From Gymnopilus junonius (Eukaryota > Basidiomycota > Agaricomycetes > Agaricales > Galerinaceae), in the NCBI GenBank assembly GCA_015501075.1, contig JADNYJ010000038.1, forward strand, positions 62,001 through 126,000: a DNA stretch of 64,000 bases, given 5' to 3'. Both the position numbers and the translations under genes were made by a program. Positions 50,100-63,942 of the stretch are shown one piece after another (within the stretch, counting starts at the first letter, position 1; the number at the start of each line of letters is the position of its first letter). The notes beneath the pieces are model-generated. The model ran no database searches. It was given only the letters and a program-made list of their open reading frames with translations, and was not told the DNA's origin.

Positions 50100-51600
50100 T
50101 TACGAGGGAGAAGACTCTGCATATGGATCAAACCCTCTTGGGAACACTTGACGGACATTGATATTAATCCTTGACGTTCTGAGGTATTCTTCATAGGGCT
50201 TCCACTCTTCCTTCGTTTCCTCTTTTTCCAAGGCTTCAACCCTTAAATGCCGAGGAAGAGAACCTTCCAAGATGCGGGGTATTCCATGATATGCCCTCCG
50301 ACAAGCCGGACCAGACATAATGACAATATCTCCCGAGCGCAGAAGAATTGGGACAGGCGCAGTGTCCCTTGTCAGACCTCCAATCAGGAAGACTGCTGTG
50401 TTGCCTAAACTGTTGACGGTTGAGGGTGTGAACTGCATTACTAAGAAACGAACGAACGATATGGACACCAAAGGCGAAGTAGCACAAACTTCAGACTGGT
50501 CAACATGAGCCATTAAGGTATCCTGCATTTTCCGAAGGATAAATAAAGAAATGGTACTGATACATAGTATATCATCCGAACCTTTTCTTGGTAGAAGTTT
50601 ACAATCCCAGCATCTGGTTCTAGGAAAATGATTAGAAGTAGGGAAGCGAGTGATAAGAGAATCCTACCATAAGTCTGATCCCAGGTTTGCCAGTCTGGCC
50701 CATGGGGCCCCCAATCGGCTGAGCTGGTCCCATGCACCCTTTCCCAATTAACAGATTTCACAGCGTCATCACAAACACTCTTCAACTCAGGATCAATGAT
50801 GCCTTTCCCTTTCGTAAAATCGTACTGCTTTGTTCCCCAATGATAAAACCACCCTATGTTTGCCCATCGCATTTTATGTACTAGTGATGACACAGGGGTT
50901 GGTTGTGCTGTGGGAGAAGGTGCTGCAGGCGGTTTGGGTGTTGCGGATATCGTTTTAAATGTTTCAAGAGAAGCAGGCTCATTGTTGACCAGCTGGCGCG
51001 GTCCGACGGGGAAACTTTGTAGAGGTTGAGATACTGAGGCTTTAGGCTGCACAAGAATATCCTTGTCAGGATCGGTCCTTGCTTTCAGCCAGGAATTCCA
51101 GAGACCCTCTTCAGGCAGCTCATAATGAACGTCAAGATTTGTATCATTTGGTTTGCGAGCATGTCGAGAAAGGGACCAACGGACCAGACTTGCTTGTTTT
51201 TCCTGTGGAATGAAGGAGGGTAAAATGACAAGACCTGGGTCATTGACAGATGAAGACAAAAGGAGAGCAAGGGATCGTTCGCCGCACCTGGGATGGCAGG
51301 TATGATGTAAGCATGCGAAGATCTTCCCTTGAGGGGTACTTTGACTGATTCGATGGAAGTGGGTGAGCCCTTCCAGTGACCGTCGATTATCTCCTGCGTT
51401 CGGGAGTCATCTGCGGCAGCCAAATCCAAAACAGAGGAGAGATCGGGTGGAGGAAAGCGAGCTTTGAAGTGCTTTTCTGCAGCTCTGAAAGGAGTCCACT
51501 GCTGATCAATGTTAGCTGGCCGATTCTTGGTTGCCTTGAAATATTGACGCTGGGCCTTTTTGTACTCGGGGGTATTGGGGAGAAGGACAGAGGAGGACAT
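50100..51600 (-). CDS. ALKBH1: AlkB homologue 1, 2-oxoglutarate/Fe(II) dioxygenase
   Basis: AlkB-family enzymes oxidatively demethylate nucleic acids; ALKBH1 in animals acts on tRNA, partly in mitochondria. Five exons (51600-51288, 51234-50668, 50619-50582, 50522-50458, 50409-50100) give 430 aa with consistent phases. After the N-terminal region (SFIPQEKQASLVRWSLS, MRWANIGWFYHWGTKQYDF) the jelly-roll core shows the iron ligands in MAHVDQSE (H-x-D) and YHGIPRI (distal His). Also present are the 2-oxoglutarate-binding Arg context NINVRQVFPRG, PLVSISLGNTAVFLIGG, and LLRSGDIVIMSGPACRRAYHG. All catalytic residues are present. The start is 69 bp from that of the divergent LETM1 gene. Confidence 0.92.
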
Positions 51601-51669
51601 TGGACAACAGAGACAAACAAAGCCGGGATGTTTTAATGTTTATTTTGAGGAGATTTAAGAGCGCTACTC

Positions 51670-53855
51670 ATGTCTGTATGGCTTCCCCGTCCTCTCATCG
51701 CTCGCTCCTGTAGACGTCCTATCTATGCCCACCTAATCTCTCGCTCTTTGCCTCTCCGTCCGCTTCCCCGTTATTCTAGTACAAAATCCACCACGATAAC
51801 TGCAGAGTCCACTTCCGATTCAAAGACTCCGGATCCAAAATCTGGTCCGCCTGCACCTAAGGAAAATGCACCTTGACCACCGGTGTGGAAAAAGGTTAAG
51901 CACGAAGCCCAACACTACTGGCATGGTACAAAGCTGCTCGTTTCGGAAGTCCGTATATCTTCCAGACTCCAATGGAAGATCCTTCAAGGAGACACCTGAC
52001 CCGTCGTGAGAGGAGGCAGGCAGTGCCTTCGTATTCTCTTCTCGACATCCCTGCTAACCCTGCCGACTGTATCTCATCAGCTTAAACGCACTACTCAAGA
52101 TCTTCTCAGGCTTGTGCCCTTCGCTGTGTTCATCGTCGTCCCCTTCATGGAGTTGCTTCTCCCGTGGCCTTGAAACTTTTCCCCAACATGCTTCCATCTA
52201 CTTTCGAAGACAAATTCGCTGCTGTACGTATGCTTTGAAGATATTATTACCAGGTGCCATCACTCGTTCTATATAGGAAGAAAAGCAGCGTAAGCTACTC
52301 CGCGTTCGTTTAGATATGGCCAAGTTCCTCCAGGAGACTCTGCGAGAATCAGGTTTAAAAGCCAATGCTCATATTGTAGGCAGCGAGGCTTTCAAAGAGT
52401 TTTTCCGCAAGGTCTGCTTTACTCTGCGCCCATGACATCATTGTATACGCACTCAACTTTTAATTGGCATAGGTTCGCTCAACTGGAGAATCGCCCTCTG
52501 CTTCTGATATCGTCAACGTAGCTAAACTGTTCGATGATGACTTGACTTTAGACAATCTTTCGCGGCCCCAACTCGTGTCTATGTCGCGTTACATGGGTCT
52601 GAACGCTTTCGGGACAGATAATTTCCTTCGAGGCGCCATTCGGGCCAGGCTCCTTAACATTCGGCGCGACGACCAACTCATTGACGCTGAGGGCGTTGAC
52701 TCACTCTCGACCTCGGAACTCCAGGCTGCTTGTCAAGCCCGTGGCATTCGGACTTCTGGCATCTCTCCCGCTCGGCTTCGCGAGGAGCTTTCGACTTGGA
52801 TTCAGCTCCATTTGCATAACAGGGTTTCCGGCGTTCTCTTGGTTTTGGGCAGGGCTTTCAACTTTGATAGAAAGCCTGGTGAGGACGAAGACGGCAAAAC
52901 GGCGGTTATTTCTAGTCTAGAAAATGTGCTTTGCGGTCTGCCTGACAACCTGGTCCGTATTTTCTTTTGTTTTTGTATTTCCCTATCTCTAAGAGACCTT
53001 TTATTCAGCTGAACGAAGCTGAACTTGAGGTCGATTCTGAAAAAGCTACGTACAAGAAGAAACTCGAGGTCTTACAGCAACAGCAAGAGCTCATCGAAGA
53101 TGAGGCGGAACAAGAGCAGAAGGAAGAGGACGCTCGTCGCGCCAAGCGAGAGGCTGATGAACAAGAAGCTGAGCTTGCCCGCGAGCTCCTTCCTGACTCT
53201 GAGGTTTTTCTTTTCTTGGCTTTACCTATCATCAGCCTAATCTCTTTGAGTAGCTTATGCCTGAAGCTGCTGAAGCTGAAAATGCTCGCATGACCACGGA
53301 ACAACTCAACGAACTCGCTGATGCGCTGCTAGTGCTTTCCTCCAAATCAAGTGTTCTGAAAGAACGCGACGAACTCCGTGCCTTGATGGAGGAGAATGTG
53401 CAGGCGGAAGAAGACCCGAAGTCTCCTTCTGGTGCTCTCACCAAACGCATTCGGACAATGTTAACCAAGATCGACCAACAGTTGCAGGACTACGATAACC
53501 GTGTAGGAAGTTCGTTACAAATGATTTCTGCGGACGCGCAAGGTCGGATATCTGTGCAGGATTTACAAAAGGCGCTGGCTGTCATTAAACACAAGCCGGA
53601 TGATGAGGTAGGCCAAGCCGTGATTGAAAAGCTGGATGTGGATAAGGATGGATTTGTCGAGCTGGAGCATGTGTTGGGTCTTGTTCGGGAAGAGGGATTA
53701 GGTATGTGTTCGGCCGTTCTGGCGAATGACGAAGTTTCTCGGCTGATCTGAACCCGGCAGGTATTCTCTTGGATGACGAAGCGCGGTCAATCATTGGTCA
53801 AGGAGACGAAATCAAAAATTCCAAGCCTCGTAAGGAAGACATTGTCCAAGAATAA
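51670..53855 (+). CDS. LETM1: LETM1-type mitochondrial inner-membrane protein; sequence carries stops and indels near its 5' end
   Basis: LETM1 (yeast Mdm38/Ylh47) is needed for K+/H+ exchange and for mitoribosome contacts at the inner membrane. The leader is Arg/Ser-rich. Then KHEAQHYWHGTKLLVSEVRI and the membrane segment LRLVPFAVFIVVPFMELLLP lead into the ribosome-binding fold (FEDKFAAEEKQRKLLRVRLD, FLQETLRES, LDNLSRPQLVSMSRYMGLN, FGTDNFLRGAIRARL). A Glu-rich coiled coil and an EF-hand-like loop (DVDKDGFVELEH) come before the end SKPRKEDIVQE. Problems: an in-frame TGA at 51874-51876, and apparent lost bases at about 51995 and 52161 in C runs. The rest is intact. Domain content and length are normal. 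Confidence 0.87.
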
Positions 53856-54137
53856 TATTTAGACACACAAGCACTAGAAACTCTCCCCAGGATAAAATTA
53901 TTCATAATCGATTTCCGTTATAGCTTTCTTAATCTCAAATAAAGCATGCAAAAGAATACAGCGGACTTGGGAACACACTGACAATGAGAGCATTCGAAGA
54001 ATCGACGAGTTGCGATAGCGTAAGTACCAATAAGCCATCCCAATTGGATGGGAAATAAATAGCGTGCAGTCGTGGGTCATTATCATCGTTGTTTTTGGCG
54101 GGGTAGGAAGTATGTGGTGAATGGAAAGGCAAGTCGG

Positions 54138-54956
54138 TTAGGAAGCCTGTACTCTCCGCTGGAGCAGAGGTTTGACCTTGTCATCGCGAAGGCTGATCTC
54201 GGGTGTCTTTCCGCGCGATTTCCTGCCCTTTTGAGACTCCTCAGCCTCGACCACGACAAAGTCCTCGTCTTCGTCCTCCTCTCCACTCTCGGCCCAAAAA
54301 CGGCCGGCTTGAAGCGCAAGGACTCCAGTGAGAGCGACGCTACAGATGAGGTTATTAGATGCTAGGTCCAGAGTCGCGGTTCGCAAGGCGCGAGGAATAG
54401 GGTCATTCATTTGATGTGTCGGTAAGGAGCTGAAGAGGGAAAAGATGCCTACAAGCGGCGGTAAATTGTCGGAGTGTCTCTGTTAGCGAGGAGAACACAT
54501 AGAAACATCCTGATGGAACGCACTGGGAAGGACAGAGTTTATGTACATCACAATGGTAGTGCCGAATAGGACTAGATTGAGGGCAGACAGCTGTGAGAAG
54601 AGGTCAAAGCGAAGAGGGTCAGGCGGGGCGCTCACAGATGCTCCCCCCGTCGAACATGATATTTCCTGCTCGGAGGTCGTTAAGACTCCATAGGATGGTT
54701 GCACCACCAGCGAGGACTACGGCGGCAAGGACATAGAAAATCTGTGAAGGACCCTTGGCGAGAATGGAGTAGTAAGAAGCGGCAGTCCAGAGGTGCTGGT
54801 CAGTGACAGGTGATTTCCAAAGCGTGAGGGAGTCTGCGATCCAGTGGGTGAACAAAGCACCTGGAAAGCGGTGAGAAGAGATACAGAGAAGAGGGCAGGA
54901 ACTGTACCGAGCAGAAAACTAGTGACGCACACGACAACGGCAGATCTGACGCCCAT
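54138..54956 (-). CDS. SHR3: SHR3-type ER chaperone for amino-acid permeases
   Basis: Shr3 is an ER membrane protein that packages amino-acid permeases so that they can leave the ER. The opening MGVRSAVVVCVTSFLLG plus, after a short intron, ALFTHWIADSLTLW is diagnostic. It is followed by QHLWTAASYYSILAKGP, the helix YVLAAVVLAGGATILWSL, GNIMFDGGS, and YINSVLP. The C-terminal part has another hydrophobic segment (ICSVALTGVLALQAGRFW) and an acidic then basic tail (GEEDEDEDFVVVEAEE), ending VQAS. Four predicted helices match the family. Introns are short; one inside the FDGGS region is only approximately placed. The start lies 84 bp from the divergent RsfS gene. Confidence 0.88.
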
Positions 54957-55040
54957 TGCAAGGTGTGGTCAAATGGCAAAGTCGATTTAATAATTGCTTG
55001 TCATTTTCAAAGTCCGCCAGTGCAACTTGCTCTCATAATC

Positions 55041-55736
55041 ATGCAATGTGCAAAGTCTCTCAATAGGCTCTTGTTTGCTCGTCATATACACTCCAGATCC
55101 GAGGCCAGTCCAACTCCTTGGTTCGTTGACACCAGTCCCGTCCAGCACAACTTTGTCGCCAGACCTCCTCCCCCTCAGTCTGCCCCCCCAGTGCCCCAAA
55201 ATGCACCAGATGCCCTAAAGTATCTGCACTCTCAGTTGGCCCAGTCCCCCCTTCTCGATCTCTCCAAGTTGGTCGTCGGTGCTGCCGTGCCTCCACCCCC
55301 AGGCCCCCCTCTGCCCCTGCGTATGCCCCGCGGACGGCGCAGACGAGGGGGTACCTATGCTAGCGAAGCCGTCTGGGATATGCCCAGCAATGGGCTCTGG
55401 GACTGGATTGTCATTGCACAGGTACGTTGTTCGTGCATGCACCACCTCTTTTCTCATTCATCCATCGTTTCACAGGTAAAGGAAGGCACGGAGAATCGAG
55501 GCTCCTTAGAGTCTGTTGTACGGCTCGTGCGGAAATCGGTGGGTCAAGTGATGTGTTGCTTGAGAATTGTATTGACTGTGGGGCAGTTACTCAAGCGGGA
55601 CCCGCCTGTCCCACTTGCTCCAAAATCTCGACGTACGAGCGGGAGCGAGTGGGTGTTCATAGACGGTGGAGACTTTGCGATCCATATTGTGAGCAAGGGA
55701 ACACGGGACAAATACATGAATCAGGTAGATTGGTAG
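55041..55736 (+). CDS. RsfS/Iojap-family mitochondrial ribosome silencing factor
   Basis: RsfS (bacteria), Iojap (plants) and MALSU1 (human) bind the large ribosomal subunit protein L14 and control subunit joining. The leader (MQCAKSLNRLLFARHIHS) suggests mitochondrial import. A Pro-rich region follows, then the domain: MPSNGLWDWIVIAQ, VKEGTENRGSLESVVRLVRK, and WVFIDGGDFAIHIVSKGTRD, with the signature of the family's C-terminal half. The middle intron (gtgggt to ggggcag) is inferred from the expected fold and is less certain. In ascomycetes this domain is usually the N-terminal part of Atp25, whereas here the protein ends at YMNQVDW, so it is stand-alone. Confidence 0.75.
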   Translation: MQCAKSLNRLLFARHIHSRSEASPTPWFVDTSPVQHNFVARPPPPQSAPPVPQNAPDALKYLHSQLAQSPLLDLSKLVVGAAVPPPPGPPLPLRMPRGRRRRGGTYASEAVWDMPSNGLWDWIVIAQVRCSCMHHLFSHSSIVSQVKEGTENRGSLESVVRLVRKSVGQVMCCLRIVLTVGQLLKRDPPVPLAPKSRRTSGSEWVFIDGGDFAIHIVSKGTRDKYMNQVDW

Positions 55737-55807
55737 CCCTACGTGACGTCAATCTATTCAGAATATAAAAGCCCTCATTGCATTTGCTGCTTCCATTATA
55801 ACTAGCC

Positions 55808-56156
55808 ATGTCTCTCAACGACCAAAAAATGCTTAACCAGTCTGCCAAGGGCTCTAACATCTACCCTAGCATTGCAAACCCAACAAAGTCTTCGGGCACA
55901 ACGGATCCCATTACCTCCAACTTTGTAAGTCCTCCGTACAAATGGGTAAAGTCAAGCCTCAAGGTCCTTGATATTTCCATATTTCCACCAGGTTCATAAT
56001 CCCACTACACCGTCGAAAGGTGCAGGTGCTGGGCCCAACTTCCATGGCCATCGAAATGCCAAACACGCCATGAAAGAACACTATGGAGTGATTGAATCTC
56101 ATCCTGGCATCATTGAGAGCACCAATATTGACCCATTGATGCATGAGACCAAGTAA
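55808..56156 (+). CDS. Small protein of 93 aa, unknown function
   Basis: Two exons (55808-55924, 55992-56156) join at phase 0 to 93 aa. The protein is polar, with NPTKSSGTTDPITSNF, then GPNFHGHRNAKHAMKEHYG and IESHPGIIESTNIDPLMHETK. It has no signal peptide or membrane segment. Clean splice sites, the good start context and the distribution of His and Gly argue for a real gene. I cannot name a family. It lies 71 bp downstream of the RsfS-like gene and 70 bp upstream of SPF45, all on the same strand. Confidence 0.65.
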
Positions 56157-56226
56157 TAAATTGAGTTTGATGTAATAATAAATACTTTGCACCTGTAAAC
56201 AAATAACATCTTTACCTCTTCCAACG

Positions 56227-58385
56227 ATGTCAGGCAGAGCTGGCGGCCTCTACGGAGGAATTCAGTTCTCTTCTGGCACTGTCTACCAATCCTCCCTCTC
56301 TTCTTCATCAGAACCTCCAAAGAAACCTGTCGAAGAACCGAAACCTGTTGAAAATGCAAGGAAAGAGCAAGTTGCGGTAGTCGCGGCACCCGTTGCTGCA
56401 CCCGTAGCGACTACAGGAAAACCTACAGCTGGTATCTCTCAATCTGCTCCCCGTCTTATTTCTAGAGCTCGTTTATTGAAATATTCGGTATGACACAAAA
56501 GCTTGGTCCGCCTCCCTCGCCTTTGCGCCTGTCCGTAGAAATCAAGCACAAAAAGCAAAACCATCCGTTCCCAGGTTGCCTGCTGGCGCTTCCGTCCTTT
56601 CGCCGACCCCAGGTCTGTCGTCGACCGCAGTAGTATTCGCACCTCCTGCCCTCGTTGATACCACTGCAAGCACCACCGCTCCCAACAACCCGACAGCTCA
56701 ACATGAGCCTACGACGCAAGGCTGGGGCAGAAAAGTCAAACCTCCATCGATGGTTCTCGATGAAGATATCAATGGCTTCAAGAACACCCAGAAGAAGAAA
56801 GCAGGCAAAGGGAAGGGCAAAAAGGTAAGTCTGTTATTCCCATTACCTGGTTTGATTCTACATTTTGCTTTAGAATAAAAATGCCCCGGTTATTCCCACC
56901 TGGGACCCTATGGAATTATATGACCCTCTGCGCCCCAATGACTACAACGAGTACAAAGTTTGGAAGTCCAAGGAGCGTATCGAGAGGCGCGAGCGTATTG
57001 CCGAGGAACGTCGGATGGAACTGCGCAAGAGGTCCAGGCGCAGTGCAAGCTACTCTGACTCTGAAGCTACAGGTTCAGATGACGATGAGCGCCCTCGTAA
57101 GACAGGTACGTCGAGTCATGACCTTGTCGCCTTCTCGTTTTCTCATGAATTGAATAGGAAGATACGACACATTCGACCACTGGTCGAGGGGCCGTTCGGA
57201 GTCTAATTACGATGACGCCCGTGATGTGCCTGCACAAAATACGCCTCCTGTAGCAATTGATAGGTCCCTCACAGGTGACGAAGCTTTCCAACGCAGGCTT
57301 GCCATGTCCATGAAACCCCGTTCGCCATCCCCAATGCCACCAACACTCAAGCCCGAAGGTAGCCCTGCTCCATCTCTACCCCGAGTGGAAACAGGCGAAG
57401 AGGCCTACCTCCGCCGACTGGCCATGTCAACCATGGGTCATTCCCCTCTCGCTGCACGTCCACTGCCGGTGGAGCGTATGCGCTCCCCGTCTCCCCCTGA
57501 CCTTGCTTACAATCCATTTGCTCCACCATCATCTGTTCCGCCTCCGCCGTCTGTTCCTCATGCCGCTATTCCAAGTGCACTTGAGGATAAGGTCAAGGCA
57601 GCAGCAGCAATTGCTGCCAAGTTGAGTGCTTTAGGTGCTTCTACTGTCCCTTCAACTTCTTCTGCACCACCTCGGGAACCCTCTCCTCCAGCTGAAGAGA
57701 GCAGGTCAGTATTTATTATCTTTTCTCTTTTTTTTTTAATTACTGTCCACACATTAATCCTTTTACTAAATATTTTTACCTAGGCCTGACCCGCATGGTT
57801 TCGCAGCCCGACTAATGGCTAAATGGGGTCACAAAGAAGGACAAGGTCTAGGTGCCGACGCGTCGGGTATCGTTAACGCCCTGGAGGTTGAGCAGGTTCA
57901 AACCAAGAGCAAAGGTCGTCAAAGCGCCAGTCAAGGTTCCAAGATGGGCAGGATCATCAACAACAACGAAGATGCGAAAACCAGGGAGGATAGAGAACGA
58001 TTCGGAGAACCGAGTCGGGTTGTCGTACTCACAAACATGGTTGGTCCTGAGGACGTCGAAGATGAGGATCTCCGTGAAGAAATTGGTTTGTACTATTTCA
58101 TATTCCGTGTCAACGAATAAGCGTCGAAATTGACTCTGCTTTGCAGGAGACGAATGCTCTAAGAATGGCACGGTCGAGAGAGTTATCGTTCATGCAGTTC
58201 AGCCCCCACCCTCTGACCCAGAGAATGCCGTACGCATATTTGTCCTCTTCTCAGGTCCTGTGGGTGCTTGGAAGACCGTTCGCGAACTAGACGGGCGATT
58301 TTTCGCTGGTCGAACTGTGCGCGCGAGATACTTTCCTGAGAACGCTTTCAAGCGTTACGATCTTGATCGGGCCTTTGATTACTGA
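56227..58385 (+). CDS. Splicing factor SPF45 (RBM17) with G-patch and UHM domains
   Basis: SPF45 acts in the spliceosome at 3' splice-site choice. After the start [17 protein letters not shown] and a Pro/Ala-rich region comes [22 protein letters not shown], a hallmark N-terminal block with a long charged segment ([15 protein letters not shown]). A Pro/Ser-rich middle has two repeats, [16 protein letters not shown] and [16 protein letters not shown]. The G-patch is [18 protein letters not shown], and the C-terminal RRM of UHM type reads [22 protein letters not shown], then [14 protein letters not shown] with the RxF loop form ([10 protein letters not shown]). Five or six short introns join in frame. 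Function is well supported. Confidence 0.92.
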
Positions 58386-58532
58386 TCAGAGTTTTCATAT
58401 CGCTTTTTTGGTTTTCTGTTCTACTACCAACAGCTCTATGTAATTATGATTCTCATGAGCTCTGGTGAGAGCTATAAGGAATTAATTTTGAGTTAAAAAC
58501 GAAGCAGCGCTATTCCCAATATACATCATTGC

Positions 58533-61060
<2,528 letters not shown>

Positions 61061-61260
61061 GGTGGTAGAGATGTATTAAGAACCCGGTCTTGTGCTCCGA
61101 CCACCAACGAGGGCGGGAACGAAACCTCCCGACCAATCACGGCCTCGTGATTTCTTCCAACTCCGGCTCTCTATTAACCCGGGCCTCCGAACCCATCTAG
61201 ACCACTTGCTCTATTCTTACAGTTGGAATGCTCTATTACATTTAGTTAGCTAGCTAATGT

Positions 61261-63942
61261 TCACCGAATTGCACCAAGAGGATCCTGATACCCGTCTATT
61301 CTGGTCGGAGTTTGATCGCGAGACCTCTTGGCCTCTCGTCTCAGGCTTGTCGAGGTTGGAGGAGGAGGCCGGGGCATCAACGCGGACGGAATTGCGGATG
61401 TGGGGGCCGAAAAGCTTGAATGAGTGTAATTCCAAGGCGCTCTTTGCGAAAGGTCAGGGCCCTTGGAAATCGTCGTCGGAGGGGTCAGAGGACCCGGTGA
61501 CCTGGGCCTGGCACGATGGGCACTGGTGTGCTTCAGATGAGAGTCGGCCACAGATACAGGAGCGGGCGGAGCTACTATCGCCGCTGCATTAGCGGCTTGT
61601 CGTTCTTCGCTCTCCCTTTCCGCCTTAAGCTTCCTGCGTGCCCGTTCTTCCCCGCCCAATAGTCGATCGTCATCTAAAGCCATCTCGTTTGTCATGAGCA
61701 CGTCCCTCACGTAGGAAAGGGATTCAATCGCTTCCTGCTTCTGCTTCTTGTGTCTTTCTATGTGCTTTGCTTCGCTTTCGTCCTGTAGAAGTGCATCCAC
61801 AATCCATGCCAATGTTTCACCCAATACTTTGTCCCTCGAACGAATCTGGCTGATGTCTCTTTCTATTTCGAAACGTGTGCGAGGCTCCCAAGGCGGCCTT
61901 TCTTCGACAGGTCTCTCGTCAACCAGGGGAAATGATGATAATTGATGGTTTGGGTTTTTTACACCCAAAGAGGCAGCAAATTCTGGAATATTGCGCTATG
62001 AAGAATTAGTGGCTTTCAGCCTTTTATTTTGCAGAATTCTTACACGAATTTCGGTCACCGCGTTCAGGAATGTCTTGTTAATCCCCAAACTTTCACCTCT
62101 CTCAACTAGCCCTCGAGTGAACATCTCTGATAGACCCACAGGAGAAGAAGACGTTTGTCTTGAATGGGCTCTAACAGTGTTGTCCGAATGAGATGAAGAT
62201 GCTGTCGAAGGGGGCCGGCCAGTCTGTCGTCTTGGAGGTGAATCAGGTGCACTGGAAGGTACATCCACAGGAATATCCAGTAATGTCCGATTTTCCATCA
62301 CTATTGAAGCCCCAGTGGCTGGATTCGGCGCGAGTTGCAAGGCTAAAGCTTGCCGAAGAAGAAGGATGGCATGGTGAGGAGCACCTTCAATTTTTGCTGA
62401 AGGTGGGGTAGGATACCGCAGTAGTGCTGTCAACTGTCCGCTGTAATCTGCAGGAATCACTAAATCCAATATCAGCAAAAATTGATAGATCTAAGTAAAT
62501 ATTCCCTTGCATTCGTTACGAATCCTGATGAGCATGGCCACACAAACCCATTGCGCTAAATCCAACGAGGCATCGCAAGCAAAAAGACCATCCCACAGCT
62601 TCATTGCATCAGCCATGCCGAATTCACGCGTGAAAAGCAATCTTAGCCATCGACTATTTAGTAGAGCGTCAGACGATCAATGTCCAAGCATACACCTCTA
62701 CGGTAAATATTTTTTGCTTACATCCCATATATCTGAGGTTCTATTCCCGTCTTTCGTATATGTTGCCATAAGACCGGGTCACACGCCTGAAGGAGTGTCG
62801 ATTGAATATTGTTACATGCTCGGACAATTGGTGCGACATAGGGCTGAATACCATCTTGGCCATTAGGGATTATAACATGATTGGGAAAAGAGGTTAACGG
62901 ATTCTTTGTCGAGGACGCTGAATAAGTTGACTCTCGCCATTCATACCACTGGGAAATTCCATCCATGACAGAATTAAATAACCACCACGAATCTGCCGCA
63001 ATAAAATGTTCCGAGCAAAGTTCTTTGAGATCTTTATACTGCTCAGCTTGTAGTTCCGTTTCAACAATTGCATCGAAATGGACTGCAAGATATAGTGGTG
63101 CCAGCAGCTCATGCATTCCTCAAAAACACCTGTATAAAAATCCAATTCGATCCGGATCAAACAATGCTCACCCTGGCGATACCCTATCGATGGATTTGTA
63201 ACCGAGTATAAGAAGAGGATGTTTGTAAGCTCTGCCTGCACATTGCTTTCACGAAAGAATGGGATATCAGGAAAGCTACCAAAATCCATTAAACCCAAGG
63301 TCAGACTGCAGGCTGAAAAATACTTTTTCGTACGTGCGCTCGACATCCTGAAAGATCACCTTTCGTAACTCGACTCCTGCAAACCACTCGTTCCAGGGGT
63401 TCTGCAACCATCTTACAGATAAATCTGTGGACAAAGATAACGGCTGCTCACCTCGTTGTGCAAACTGAGAGGATTGATCATACCAAGGCTACCAGCGCCC
63501 TCCTTTTGTTTAGACTGAGCGACGATGTCCCCCTTCACATGCCTCGCATCCGGGGCGCGAGATTTCTCTTCTAGCAAATTTGAATATGACATTCTAGAAG
63601 AACGGATTGATTCGAGGAGGTTTGCAACTCGTGGTGGCAAGGAGGCATGTAAAGGTTCCTCTTTCGCCAAGAAAAGCTGTTAGGAAAAGTCAGTTAAGCA
63701 AATGAATAGACGGGTTTATCAGAGGACCTTCCAAGCAAGACTCCTGCCGGTAACGTTAATAGAATCACTGGGTCCAGAATATAATTTCTCTGCTATTATC
63801 GCATCCTTGCATTTAGAGAGCGTAAGGCCAGAAAAAAAGATAAGATCATATAATTTCCTAAATGCGTCACATTACGCCGAAGATAGAAGACAATCGAGTA
63901 AACTGACTGAAGGAGATCTAGACGAGGGGCCTCGTTTGACAT
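61261..63942 (-). CDS. TBC1D5-like Rab GTPase-activating protein
   Basis: TBC1D5-type RabGAPs act on Rab7 with the retromer at endosomes. The start MSNEAPRLDLLQS and the next exon (CKDAIIAEKLYSGPSDSINV, SGRSLAWK-type junction) lead to MINPLSLHNE and, after an intron, NPWNEWFAGVELRKVIFQDV, a combination typical of TBC1D5. TBC motifs follow: FLYSVTNPSIGYRQGMHELL with the catalytic Gln, then HIRKTGIEPQIYGMRW and LLFTREFGMADAMKLWDGLF. The C-terminal half is Ser/Pro-rich with a coiled-coil-like stretch (KQKQEAIESLSYV), ending GYQDPLGAIR. At least ten exons; several junctions are approximate. The last 58 bases of the window beyond 63942 show no further feature. Confidence 0.85.

Noticed and set aside
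51874..51876. LETM1 TGA as programmed stop-codon readthrough
   Set aside because: The following context (cca) is not the strong readthrough context, and two nearby indels make sequence error the simpler explanation.
53856..54137. Possible small minus-strand gene between LETM1 and SHR3
   Set aside because: The frames are short and lie in the overlapping 3' UTRs of two convergent genes, with no protein-like features.
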